From Mycobacterium sp. (GTDB lineage Bacteria; Actinomycetota; Actinomycetes; Mycobacteriales; Mycobacteriaceae), in the NCBI RefSeq assembly GCF_025965855.1, contig NZ_JAOPWB010000357.1, forward strand, positions 1 to 33,178: 33,178 bases of DNA, written 5' to 3'. Every line of letters starts with the position of its first letter. Position 1 is the stretch's first letter. Made by a program: the position numbers and the translations under genes. The notes under the pieces are model-generated. The model had not been told where the DNA came from, made no database searches, and was given only the letters and a program-made list of their open reading frames with translations. Below are positions 1 through 7,586 of this stretch, in pieces.

Positions 1-2
1 GG

Positions 3-86
3 GCACGATGGGCAATGAGGTGGAAGCCCGCACTAAACGCGTTCGCAATCACCTTCAACGGCCGGATCACCCCGACCGGCAACTAA
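3..86 (+). CDS. C-terminal end of IS256-family (mutator) transposase, partial
   Basis: The third frame from the left edge is open for 27 codons and ends in TAA at 84-86. The visible peptide reads RWAMRWKPALNAFAITFNGR and then a short tail. The pattern of tryptophan, basic residues and 'LNAFAITF.GR' is what I know from the extreme C-terminus of IS256-family transposases of mycobacteria and other actinobacteria. The rest of the gene lies outside the window. A plausible terminal inverted repeat follows within 40 bp, which supports an insertion sequence ending here. Identification is by pattern memory only, on a short peptide. Confidence 0.55.
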   Translation, partial: ARWAMRWKPALNAFAITFNGRITPTGN

Positions 87-100
87 CAAATGCCAAGGTC

Positions 101-126
101 GGATCCACCGTTAATCGGACAGCCCC
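101..126. repeat. Probable right terminal inverted repeat of the IS256-like element
   Basis: Read on the minus strand from 126, the sequence begins GGGGCTGTCCGATTAACG, the style of end (GG..CTGTCC) common in IS256-family elements. It lies 15 bp after the transposase stop, the expected place. The matching left end is outside the window, so the boundary is unproven. Confidence 0.45.
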
Positions 127-789
127 CTCGGCCGTGGGGCAACAGGCCCCGGCCAGCTACGCTGCCGTCTGTACCCTCTGATGAACGACTCTCACAAACC
201 GTGGACCAGTTCTCGGTGTCCGGCCATAACCACTCCGACCTAAAAGGGTGGCGCGACGATTCCGGAGCTGACGGTGCTGAGCTGGATTGGTTGACCTGAA
301 TGCGCTTGTTGCGAAGGCGATTGAGGCCATCGTGTTTTGTTACTGCAGCGAATCAATGCTCGTTGTGAGAGTCGGTGCTGCCTGAGGAGTTACGGCGGTT
401 GCCCGAAAAGCTGGCCCGAGTGCTTAGCTTGCTTGTTGGTCTCGTACAGCACGACTGGCTTCGCGGAGCAGATGCGTTGGCCGCCATAGCCGTGGCTGGC
501 CGCGCAGGGCCGGCACCCTGACAGGCCACCGGCGTCGCCACTAGTTGATGTTGCTCACCGCAACCCGGGGCACTCGGCAGTCCTGCACAGCGCGAGCGAT
601 ACCTCGCCGCGAATCTTTCAGCCTCGGTTCAGCATGTAGTCGATACCTTTGGACGCATGATCCACCCAGCACCCAAATCCTCGACGGCCAGATCGACGCC
701 GTGCTCAAGGCACTGCGCACCAGCAGGCCCGACCCCACGGCTCAAACACGCACATTGACAACGTTACTGGGCAATTTGTCAACGGCGGC
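127..789. other. Gene-free, degraded stretch between two insertion sequences
   Basis: No frame here gives a convincing complete gene. Short open stretches exist, for example a plus-strand reading LPEELRRLPEKLARVLSLL near 383-440 and another reading LDGQIDAVLKALRTSRP near 679-730. Both are short, lack a credible start with ribosome binding site, and match nothing I can name. GC looks lower than in the trehalose region. The most likely reading is decayed coding DNA left between insertion sequences. Confidence 0.5.
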
Positions 790-829
790 TGAAAATTGAC
801 CCCTTTACGACGGTTGAAAATTGACCCCC
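790..829. repeat. IS21 left end with two terminal repeat copies
   Basis: Outer copy TGAAAATTGACCCC (790-803) and inner copy TTGAAAATTGACCCCC (814-829), 24-25 bp apart. These are the likely IstA binding sites. The inner copy ends a few bases before the istB stop. Confidence 0.8.
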
Positions 830-836
830 TTGGTGT

Positions 837-1652
837 TCATTCTTCGGTGGTTGATCCCGGGACTCGCCCGAGGTCGCGGTCTTTGATGCGGTAGGAGTCG
901 CCTTTGAGGGCGATTACTTCGGCGTGGTGGACGAGGCGATCGATCATGGCGGCGGCCACGACGTCGTCGCCGAACACCTCACCCCAACGTCCGAACGGTT
1001 TGTTCGAGGTGACGATCAAACTGGCCCGCTCATAGCGGGAGGACACCAGCTGGAAGAACAGGTTGGCGGCCTCGGGCTCGAACGGGATGTAGCCAACTTC
1101 GTCGACCACGATCAGCGGGTAGCGGCCCAGACGGACGAGTTCCTGTTGCAGCCGGCCGGTGTGGTGGGCCTCGGCCAGCCGGGCAACCCATTCTGAAGCG
1201 GTGGCGAACAGCACCCGGTGCCCGGCCTGGCACGCCCTGATCGCGATGCCGATAGCCAGGTGCGTCTTGCCGGTGCCTGGCGGGCCGAGGAAGACGACGT
1301 TGTCCTTGGCGACCACGAAATCCAGCGTCCCGAGGTGGGCGATAGTGTCGCGTTTGAGACCGCGGGCGTGGTCGAAGTCAAACTCCTCCAACGACTTTCG
1401 GGAGGGAAATCGGGCGGCGCGGATCCGCCCCTCACCGCCATGAGACTCCCGCGCGGAGACCTCGCGTTGCAGACAGGCCACGAGGAATTCCTCATGGGTC
1501 CAGGACTCGGTGCGGGCCCGCTCGGCCAGCCGGGCCACCGCCTCGCGCATCGTGGGGGCTTTCAGGGCGCGGGTAAGGAAGCCGATCTCAGCGGTCAGAT
1601 CCCGGTTGCCCGACGAGGCGGTCCGAGTGGTCGAGGCAGTTTTGGTGGTCAT
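837..1652 (-). CDS. istB: IS21 family helper ATPase IstB
   Basis: AAA+ ATPase that assists the IstA transposase in target choice and strand transfer. The 271-residue protein has a Walker A motif LGPPGTGKTHLAIG, a Walker B LIVVDEVGYIPFEPE, and the sensor stretch LIVTSNKPFGRW followed by AAAMIDRLVHHAEV, all standard for IstB, and its length is normal (about 250-270). I chose the ATG at 1652 because it overlaps the istA stop in an ATGA arrangement, the usual translational coupling of the pair; the open frame extends 20 codons further upstream inside istA. No frameshift or stop interrupts it, so it looks functional. Confidence 0.93.
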   Translation of the reverse strand: MTTKTASTTRTASSGNRDLTAEIGFLTRALKAPTMREAVARLAERARTESWTHEEFLVACLQREVSARESHGGEGRIRAARFPSRKSLEEFDFDHARGLKRDTIAHLGTLDFVVAKDNVVFLGPPGTGKTHLAIGIAIRACQAGHRVLFATASEWVARLAEAHHTGRLQQELVRLGRYPLIVVDEVGYIPFEPEAANLFFQLVSSRYERASLIVTSNKPFGRWGEVFGDDVVAAAMIDRLVHHAEVIALKGDSYRIKDRDLGRVPGSTTEE

Positions 1653-2908
1653 GACACCAGCCCGCCTTCGCCGAGGTCGATACCCAAAGCGGCGTCGTAG
1701 TCGCTGAGGCAACGCTGCTCGACCATCACTTGTTCTTCATGCTCACGCACCGGCCGGAGGGCACCGATTCGCTTGTGACGCAGCATATTCGCCGCTTCAC
1801 GATGCTCAGGATCGGTGATGGTCTGATGCCATGCCCACACCCGTTCGTGATCAGCAACGGCCTTGCCGTCACAGAAGACTCGCACCCGGTCCAGGTCGGC
1901 AGTGACTTCGATACGTCGCCCGATCACCCCGGGGTGCACCGAGTAGTCATTGGAATCCAATCGGATGTAATGATCGCGCGCCAACCGGGTGGAGTTGCGC
2001 CACCCCACCTGCGGAGGTACCGGCGGCAGCGCCAGCATCGCCTGCAGGTCGGCACCGATCCGATCCGTCGGTGCACACCCCAACACCCGGCGCCGTCGAG
2101 CGTTGACGATCTGCAGCCACTTGCCGAACTGGTGGTTGAAATCTCCAGGGCCAGAAAACTGCCGGCCGGGAAGAAAAGACCGCTCAAAGTAGTCATGTGC
2201 TCGTTCGATGATGCCCTTATGTTCGGGTTCGGCCGGTTTGAGCACCACCACTTTGGTGCCCAGCACGCCGCGGAACGCCTGACAGTCCCCGGTCAGCTCG
2301 GTCCGACCAGAACGCCACCTCCCGATCGCGCCTTCGCCGTCCCAGACCAGGGTGCGCGGCACCGCGCCAAGAGTGCTGATCAGCTGCCACCAGCCGGCGA
2401 ATAGATCCTCCGCACGCCGTGACGGCAACAGCATCGCCGAGAGCCACCGTGAATAACCCAGCACCATCGTCAGCACCGGCAACTGCATCGGCGAGCGCGT
2501 CTGCCCGTACCCGACCGGGATCGTGGTCGGCGGAAACCACAAGTCGCACTGCGCAATATCGCCAGCATCATAAGTCGTGCGTCCCGCCGGATCCGGCGGC
2601 AGATAGGCAGGGCGCAACTCACGGACGCGTTCATTGAACACCGTCATCCCACGAGTCCAGCCGACCCGTTCGGCGATCACCGTGGCCGGCATCGTCGACA
2701 CCATTGTGAGTTGGACACGGATCGCGTCGTCGAACGCATCCACCGCCGACCCGGCCGGCTTGCGCTCGTACTTCGGCGGGCCATCAGCGGCCAGCGCCGC
2801 CCGCACGGTATTCCGCGAGATTCCCAACGTCCTGGCGATCAACTTGATCGGTAACCCCTCCGCTCGATGCAGCCTGCGGATCTCAGCCCAGTCCTCCACT
2901 GACAACAA
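1649..2908 (-). CDS. istA: IS21 family transposase IstA
   Basis: DDE-type transposase of 419 residues. The N-terminus carries a helix-turn-helix (LPIKLIARTLGISRNTVRAA), followed by the integrase core: D in DIAQCDLWFP, D in LVWDGEGAIGRW, and E in PEHKGIIERAHDYFERSF. The C-terminal half has the HYIRLDSNDYSVHPGVIG segment of the Mu-type beta-barrel common to IS21 transposases. The start shown is a TTG at 2908 behind an AAGGGAG-like ribosome site; a GTG three codons later is an alternative. The reading frame is intact and couples to istB by an ATGA overlap. Confidence 0.92.
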   Translation of the reverse strand: MLSVEDWAEIRRLHRAEGLPIKLIARTLGISRNTVRAALAADGPPKYERKPAGSAVDAFDDAIRVQLTMVSTMPATVIAERVGWTRGMTVFNERVRELRPAYLPPDPAGRTTYDAGDIAQCDLWFPPTTIPVGYGQTRSPMQLPVLTMVLGYSRWLSAMLLPSRRAEDLFAGWWQLISTLGAVPRTLVWDGEGAIGRWRSGRTELTGDCQAFRGVLGTKVVVLKPAEPEHKGIIERAHDYFERSFLPGRQFSGPGDFNHQFGKWLQIVNARRRRVLGCAPTDRIGADLQAMLALPPVPPQVGWRNSTRLARDHYIRLDSNDYSVHPGVIGRRIEVTADLDRVRVFCDGKAVADHERVWAWHQTITDPEHREAANMLRHKRIGALRPVREHEEQVMVEQRCLSDYDAALGIDLGEGGLVS

Positions 2909-2949
2909 CTCCCTTCTCCTCTCGGCTCGTAAGCCGAGACTCAGACGAA

Positions 2950-2989
2950 GGGGGTCAAAATTCGGGCGTCGACACGGGGTCAGTTTTCA
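2950..2989. repeat. IS21 right end with two terminal repeat copies
   Basis: Inner copy GGGGGTCAAAATTC (2950-2963) and outer copy GGGGTCAGTTTTCA (2976-2989), inverted relative to the left end and with similar spacing. The outer copy marks the element boundary. Confidence 0.8.
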
Positions 2990-3080
2990 GACGACGCCGA
3001 CACAATTTGCGGTGAAAGTGGCACGAAGTCCCAGACGGCACGATGAGCTGGCTTTCGCAATATCGAGTTTCGCGATTTGT

Positions 3081-3116
3081 TAGGAGTTAGCCGTGGCGGT
3101 ATGGATCGATGAATGA
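3081..3116 (+). promoter_or_regulatory. Ribosome binding site and 7-residue upstream mini-ORF before the COG4705 gene
   Basis: TAGGAG at 3081-3086 is spaced 6 nt from a GTG at 3093 that opens a seven-codon frame (MAVWIDE, stop TGA 3114-3116). That stop overlaps the ATG of the membrane protein at 3109. The ribosome site is 22 nt from ATG 3109, too far for direct use, so the downstream gene may be translated by reinitiation. Alternatively the transposon junction has rearranged the original start. Confidence 0.35.
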
Positions 3117-4011
3117 CTCTACGAAACAGGCGTTGAGCAAGGTTCCGGAAGTCACCCTGGGCTTTTGGGTCATCAAAGTTTTGGCGACGACGCTTGGGGA
3201 GACGGGCGGTGACACCGTGACGATGACCCTGAATTGGGGCTATTCGGCGGGTGCTTGGCTTTTCGGCGGCGTGCTTGTCGGGCTCGTTGCCGCGCAGATC
3301 GTCGCCAAGCGCTTCCGTCCGGTTCTCTATTGGTCGACGATCGTCGCCTCGACGACCTTTGGAACAGCGTTGGCGGACTTCGCCGACCGCTCGCTTGGGA
3401 TCGGATACACGGGTGGATCGCTTCTGCTGTTGTGCCTTTTGTTGGTGACGCTCGGGATTTGGTATCGGTCGCAGGGAACCGTGTCGGTCAATACTGTCGC
3501 GACGCCCAAGGTTGAGGCATTCTATTGGTCCACGATCACCTTCTCCCAGACTTTGGGTACCGCGCTCGGTGATTGGCTGGCCGACACGGGCGGCCTGGGT
3601 TATGAAGGCGGCGCGTTGGTCTTCAGCGCGGGTCTCGTCGCGATCGCGGCTTTTTATTACTGGACACGCGTTTCGCGGGTGATCCTGTTCTGGCTCGCCT
3701 TTATTTTGACCCGGCCTCTCGGCGCTACCGTAGGCGATTTTCTCGATAAACCGGTCAGCCACGGCGGCCTCGATTTGAGCCGGCCTCTAGCGTCCGCAGT
3801 CATCGCGGGCCTCATCGTCGCGCTTCTGGTTATCCTGCCCCAGCGCCCAGGACAACACCCGGGCGGGACCGCCGCTGCTAGGGCTTCGAGGGCGAAATCC
3901 GTTGGTGGCGTTCACCTTCGCCAGTCAACTGAAGCCGCCGCGGCAGAACGTGATGTTTTTCTACGGGAAGGCGCTGAGGGCTTGCGCGACGACAATGCCG
4001 CGGGTGGCTGA
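3109..4011 (+). CDS. COG4705-like multi-repeat membrane protein of unknown function
   Basis: I recognise the sequence style of the COG4705 family of uncharacterised membrane-anchored proteins; no function is established to my knowledge. The 300-residue protein has about eight hydrophobic stretches and four repeats of a Trp followed by T/P-hydrophobic-G-x(4)-D: TTLGETGGD (27-35), TTFGTALAD (82-90), QTLGTALGD (147-155) and RPLGATVGD (202-210). The Trp residues stand at 20, 75, 140 and 195, so the spacing is 55-65-55, suggesting duplication of a two-repeat unit. Conserved acidic residues inside membrane segments hint at transport or ion binding, which is inference. The family body ends near residue 246; the last 45-50 residues look like read-through into a transposase remnant. 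GC is lower than in the core genome, consistent with transfer. Confidence 0.72.
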   Translation: MNDSTKQALSKVPEVTLGFWVIKVLATTLGETGGDTVTMTLNWGYSAGAWLFGGVLVGLVAAQIVAKRFRPVLYWSTIVASTTFGTALADFADRSLGIGYTGGSLLLLCLLLVTLGIWYRSQGTVSVNTVATPKVEAFYWSTITFSQTLGTALGDWLADTGGLGYEGGALVFSAGLVAIAAFYYWTRVSRVILFWLAFILTRPLGATVGDFLDKPVSHGGLDLSRPLASAVIAGLIVALLVILPQRPGQHPGGTAAARASRAKSVGGVHLRQSTEAAAAERDVFLREGAEGLRDDNAAGG

Positions 4012-4016
4012 AAGGT

Positions 4017-4157
4017 GGAAACACCCAGCTCGCGGCGCACCGCCGCAAAGTCCTTGCCGTCGGCCAGCAGCCGATCAGCCGTGATTAGCTTGCGCATCAT
4101 CTTCTCAGGACTGTGCCGCTTCCTCGTCGTCTGATCTCGTTGAGACTTCCTGCCCAC
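4017..4157 (-). pseudogene. Remnant of IS3-family transposase OrfA (N-terminal part)
   Basis: From a GTG at 4157 the minus strand reads a basic N-terminus, then KRHSPEKMMRKLITADRLLA and ADGKDFAAVRRELGVS, the helix-turn-helix region typical of IS3-family OrfA proteins, which normally continues with a 'TYHRW' segment. Here the match stops abruptly after 'GVS' (about 4017), though the frame stays open with unrelated sequence to 3912. OrfB is absent. The 50 bp upstream (4158-4209) end in TGACCCCGGTTGGTTGA on the minus strand, which could be the element's terminal repeat. It is a fragment, surely inactive. Confidence 0.65.
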
Positions 4158-4249
4158 AATGTGGGCCGCAAGACTCTCACACGCCCTTGATCAACCAACC
4201 GGGGTCAGGCCAGATTCGCCGGCTGCATTTTGCTTGTGACGCGAAATCT

Positions 4250-5671
4250 TCACGTCACCGAGGGAAAGGTTACGGTGACGATCGTTCCGCCACCGGTCCG
4301 GTCGTCGATGCTGACGGTTCCGTTGTGAGATGCGACGATTTCCGCCACGATCGCCAGCCCTAGGCCGCTACCGCCGCCGTCACGTGATCGGTCGGAGTCA
4401 AGCCGCACGAACCGATCGAACACCCGAGTTCTGTCCTGGGCGGGAATACCTGGTCCGTCATCGGCAACATTGAGCACGACTGATGTAGTGCGGTGCCTCA
4501 CCTCGATTTCCACGGTCGAGGTGGCATGCCGCACGGCGTTGTCGAGCAAGTTGCGCAGGAGGCGGAATATGCTCCCCAGATCGCCGGTGAGCGTTGCAGC
4601 TTCCCTGTGCAGGCGGATGTCCAGGTTGGTTTCACGTCGGAGCCGGTTCGCCTCCCCTTCGGCTAACACGCCGAGATCTATTTCGTCGCCGCGCACAGCT
4701 AGTCCGTGTTCGTCGGCGCGCGCCAGCAGCAGGAGGTCTTCAACGAGTGTCTGCATGCGTTGCGCCTCTGGAATAAGGGTTCCGCGGGTCAGCTCGTCAT
4801 CGATCGCTTCGGGAAATTGCTGCGCCACTTCGAGGGCTGCGAGCAGGCTGGCCAACGGGCTGCGCAGTTCGTGCGAGGCATCACCGACGAACCGACGTTG
4901 CGCGTCGTGGCCGGATTCCACTCGTGCGAGCATCTCGTTCATCGTGGTCGCCAGCGCCGATATTTCGTCGTTTGGTGGCGGCACCGGAACGCGTTGCGAA
5001 AGGTCGGATGCAGAGATCTCGGCCACGCGTGACCGGATGGTCTCCACCGAACGCAGGGAACGTTTCACCAAGCGGAAAGTCGCCATAGCTGCCGCGCCGG
5101 TGATGATGACTATAGCGATCGCCAATAGCAGCGCGACCCTGGCGACGATGCGCTCGGCCGATTCGCTGCCGGCACCAACGATGACGGTGTAGACGCCGGT
5201 CGCGGTGCGAGCGGTCTGGCCACTTATGCGCATGTCGTCGTTGGGCGACAGGTCGTCGGGAATCCCAGTGCGCAGCGACGTACCGAACCAGCTCACCGGA
5301 AGCAGGGGTGTCTGCGGCGCAAAGGCTGATCGTCGGAGCACCTTGCCGTCGCTGCCGATGATTTGGATCGCACGGATGCGTTGATCCCCCGCGAGCAGGC
5401 GGTTGTCTAGGTCGGCGGCGATGTCGAAATCGAGGGCGGCGACGGTGTCGCGAACTCGTCCTGCGGCGGCATCGTCGGCGCTGGACAGCAACGATCTGTT
5501 CAAGAGATACAGCAGTCCCCCGCCGGTCACGAGACCGGCGACCAGAACGACCGATGCGCAGACGATCGCCGAACGTGTCGAGATTCCCCAATGGGTAGCG
5601 CGCAGCCAAGAGCACTGCGCGTACCACCTTCGTGGTTCGTCGGCCCTGGCCGCCCGTCCACCACTGTTCAC
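4250..5671 (-). CDS. Sensor histidine kinase (HAMP, HisKA, HATPase_c)
   Basis: Membrane-bound kinase of a two-component system, 473 residues. One membrane helix lies at about 34-57 and a second at 177-198, enclosing a roughly 120-residue extracytoplasmic sensor domain I cannot name. HAMP follows (about 199-255), then the H box FVGDASHELRSPLAS with the phospho-accepting His267, the N box RNLLDNAVRHA (374-383), the G1 box VADDGPGIP (402-410) and the G2 box GGGSGLGLAIV (432-442). All catalytic motifs are present. The start is a GTG without a clear ribosome site. The kinase is transcribed away from dedA; the only regulator nearby, at 6903, lies beyond dedA on the other strand and is its likely partner. 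It resembles the MprB/PrrB-type kinases in layout but I cannot assign an ortholog. Confidence 0.88.
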   Translation of the reverse strand: MNSGGRAARADEPRRWYAQCSWLRATHWGISTRSAIVCASVVLVAGLVTGGGLLYLLNRSLLSSADDAAAGRVRDTVAALDFDIAADLDNRLLAGDQRIRAIQIIGSDGKVLRRSAFAPQTPLLPVSWFGTSLRTGIPDDLSPNDDMRISGQTARTATGVYTVIVGAGSESAERIVARVALLLAIAIVIITGAAAMATFRLVKRSLRSVETIRSRVAEISASDLSQRVPVPPPNDEISALATTMNEMLARVESGHDAQRRFVGDASHELRSPLASLLAALEVAQQFPEAIDDELTRGTLIPEAQRMQTLVEDLLLLARADEHGLAVRGDEIDLGVLAEGEANRLRRETNLDIRLHREAATLTGDLGSIFRLLRNLLDNAVRHATSTVEIEVRHRTTSVVLNVADDGPGIPAQDRTRVFDRFVRLDSDRSRDGGGSGLGLAIVAEIVASHNGTVSIDDRTGGGTIVTVTFPSVT

Positions 5672-5740
5672 GCTGAAACCCTAAAAGTCGCCGGACGATT
5701 CACGCAGAAGTTTCTCCAAGGTTGCGTTGTCGCCGGCTGC

Positions 5741-5763
5741 ACCTTCAGCGTCGCTTCAGCGAT
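5741..5763. promoter_or_regulatory. Candidate response-regulator box: direct repeat with 11-bp period
   Basis: The kinase/dedA divergent region contains CTTCAGCG at 5743-5750 and again at 5754-5761, so TTCAGCG repeats with a 4-bp spacer and 11-bp period. OmpR/PhoB-family regulators bind such tandem half-sites; mycobacterial PhoP uses a 7-4-7 layout. A third related copy, TTTCAGCG on the minus strand, lies at about 5667-5676 by the kinase start. Assignment to the regulator at 6903 is inference. Confidence 0.45.
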
Positions 5764-5810
5764 GATCGATCACCCTGGAGCCGAATGCCTATCGTCGACG
5801 AGAAGAGCAC

Positions 5811-6644
5811 GTGGTGCAGGATCTGATCGCAACCTACGGACTGTTGGCGGTCTTCGTGCTGATGGCGGCCGAATCGGCGTGTATCCCGGTGCCCTCGGAG
5901 GTGACGATGCTCTTCGCTGGAGCGCTCGCCGCGGACGCCGTAAGCGGACCGCATCCGAGCCTGGCGGCGGTGATCGTAGCCGGCACGCTCGGTAACGTTG
6001 TGGGCAGCTATCTCGCTTGGCTGATGGGCAAGTATGGCGGCCGACCCGGGCTGCGCCGTTGGGGGCACTATGTGGGGCTGCGCTCTCGAGCGATCGACAG
6101 AGCCCAGGACTGGTTTGATCGGTGTGGGCCATCGGTGGTGTTCTGGTCTCGGCTACTGCCAGGTATCAGAACCTTTATCTCTCTTCCCGCGGGTATAGCC
6201 GAGATGTCTCCTGCGCGATTCGGCCTTTACACCGTAGCCGGCTGCCTGCCGTGGACCGCGGTGCTGGCCATCGTCGGCTACGAGATCGGTGCGGATTGGC
6301 AGACGGCTGAGCGCGTTGTGCATCGTCACAGCCTCGCTATCGCGGTGGTGGTCTTCACGGCGATCGGCGTCTGGGTCTTACGCGCCATTCGCCGTAGCCG
6401 ACGCGACGACGCCGGCGAAACGGTCAGTTCGGTGAACGGTCGGACAAATGCCGACGCGTGGGATGGTGGCGTGCCGGCGCTGGACGGAAGTCGATCGCAG
6501 CCGCCCGGGTCGGGGGCAAGTGCCGGCGCCTCGACGGTGACGACGCCTTCCGCGGCGTACGCCGGCCCGACGTCACCTTCCACCAAACTTCGCAGGGGAG
6601 ATCGAACCACGCTAAGGCCAAGGGTGAAATGGCACGGACCATGA
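5811..6644 (+). CDS. DedA-family membrane protein
   Basis: DedA (SNARE-associated/VTT) proteins are polytopic membrane proteins linked to lipid flipping and envelope homeostasis. The family signature is near the N-terminus: ESACIPVPSEVTM (about 20-32), then an amphipathic GNVVGSYLAWLMGKYGG segment, and later FWSRLLPGIRTFISLPAGIAEM with the family's conserved R and G residues (about 111-130). The last hydrophobic helix ends near residue 196 (IGVWVLRAI). Beyond that, residues 205-277 are a low-complexity Gly/Ser/Pro/Arg tail absent from ordinary members of about 200 residues; it may be disordered or extended by loss of the original stop. The start is a GTG at 5811. It sits between the two partners of a two-component system, suggesting it is a target or functional associate of that system. 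Confidence 0.85.
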   Translation: MVQDLIATYGLLAVFVLMAAESACIPVPSEVTMLFAGALAADAVSGPHPSLAAVIVAGTLGNVVGSYLAWLMGKYGGRPGLRRWGHYVGLRSRAIDRAQDWFDRCGPSVVFWSRLLPGIRTFISLPAGIAEMSPARFGLYTVAGCLPWTAVLAIVGYEIGADWQTAERVVHRHSLAIAVVVFTAIGVWVLRAIRRSRRDDAGETVSSVNGRTNADAWDGGVPALDGSRSQPPGSGASAGASTVTTPSAAYAGPTSPSTKLRRGDRTTLRPRVKWHGP

Positions 6645-6902
6645 GCCAGCTGGCGCGGTCTGCTCGCGCGGACGTCGGCGGTTGCGGTTGGTCGGGGAGA
6701 CGTCGGCCCAAAGGCCCATACCCTGCACCACGGACGCCGCCTCCCCGCGGGGTCACCGCTGCTAGGGGCGCAGCAGCGGGAATGCCGACCCAGAAGGTGT
6801 TGCTTGCAACATGTCTCGCCACTCCAGCGAAGCCACCGGCCCACCAGCTACGACGGTCAGTTCAACCGTCGACGCTCTTCGACGAGTCCAAGTGAAAAGG
6901 CA

Positions 6903-7571
6903 ATGAAGATCTTGCTGGTCGAAGACGAGCGCCGCCTGGCAGCCACTCTGGCAAAGGGTATGCGGGCCGCGGGATACGTAGTGGCAACGGCAACCAACGG
7001 AACCGACGGCTTATGGCTCGGCTCCGAAGAGCAGTTCGACGCGATCGTCCTGGACATCATGCTGCCGGGGCTCAGTGGGTATGAGGTGCTCCGACAGCTA
7101 CGCGTACGCAAGGTCTGGACACCAGTGTTGATGCTCACCTCCAAGGATGGTGAGTACGACGAGACAGATGCCTTCGAACTAGGCGCCGATGACTATCTCA
7201 CAAAGCCGTTCCGATTCCGGGTGCTCACCGCCCGGCTGCACGCATTAGTCCGGCGCGGGGCTCCGCAGCGTCCCGTCGTACTCACTGCGGGCACCCTCAC
7301 CCTCGATCCGTCCCGACGATCGGTCACCCGCGGCGATACATCCATCTCGCTTACACCCCGGGAGTTCAGCGTTCTCGAATATCTCATGCGCAAAAAAGAC
7401 ACTTTCGTGTCAAAGACCGAGATAGTGCAGGGTGTATGGGATTGGCACTTCGATGGTCCGGACAACATCGTAGAAGTCTACGTACGCAATCTGCGCCGCA
7501 AAATCGATGACCCCTTCGGCACCAACAGCATCGAAACGACCCGTGGTGTTGGCTACCGTCTGCTGCCCTAA
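6903..7571 (+). CDS. OmpR/PhoB-family response regulator
   Basis: DNA-binding partner of a sensor kinase, 222 residues. The receiver domain (1-118) has the acidic pair VEDER (7-10), the phospho-acceptor Asp51 in IVLDIMLPG, Thr79 in LMLTS and Lys101 in YLTKPF. The C-terminal winged helix (125-222) shows SLTPREFSVLEYLM and VEVYVRNLRRKID with the closing RGVGYRL. I chose ATG 6903 since MKILLVEDE is the canonical start and AAAAGG precedes it by 5 nt; the frame is open 33 codons further upstream without family similarity. The 258 bp between dedA and this gene hold no gene I can support but include a GACGGT...ACCGTC dyad at about 6853-6871. The nearby kinase is the probable partner. Confidence 0.92.
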   Translation: MKILLVEDERRLAATLAKGMRAAGYVVATATNGTDGLWLGSEEQFDAIVLDIMLPGLSGYEVLRQLRVRKVWTPVLMLTSKDGEYDETDAFELGADDYLTKPFRFRVLTARLHALVRRGAPQRPVVLTAGTLTLDPSRRSVTRGDTSISLTPREFSVLEYLMRKKDTFVSKTEIVQGVWDWHFDGPDNIVEVYVRNLRRKIDDPFGTNSIETTRGVGYRLLP

Positions 7572-7586
7572 TGCGACTTCAACACC

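Larger units (their letters stand above)
790..2989 (-). mobile_element. Complete IS21-family insertion sequence (2200 bp)
   Basis: Two overlapping minus-strand genes, istA and istB, lie between matching ends. The left end begins TGAAAATTGACCCC at 790 and the right end closes with GGGGTCAGTTTTCA at 2989, so the element runs TG...CA as IS21 members do. Each end also holds a second inner copy of the motif (814-829 left, 2950-2963 right), the multiple terminal repeats typical of this family. Both genes are open throughout, so the element may be active. I see no perfect target duplication: the flanks are ...ACGGCGGC and GACGACGCC.... Confidence 0.88.

Noticed and set aside
90..299. 69-codon plus-strand frame after the IS256-like end
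   Set aside because: It begins inside the presumed terminal repeat, lacks a ribosome site and has no recognisable similarity.
3902..4084. 60-codon plus-strand frame overlapping the end of the COG4705 gene and the IS3 remnant
   Set aside because: Its second half is antisense to the orfA remnant and there is no ribosome site.
6458..6895. 145-codon plus-strand frame between dedA and the response regulator
   Set aside because: It overlaps the end of dedA in another frame, is Arg/Gly/Pro-rich and shows no motif; most likely a chance frame.
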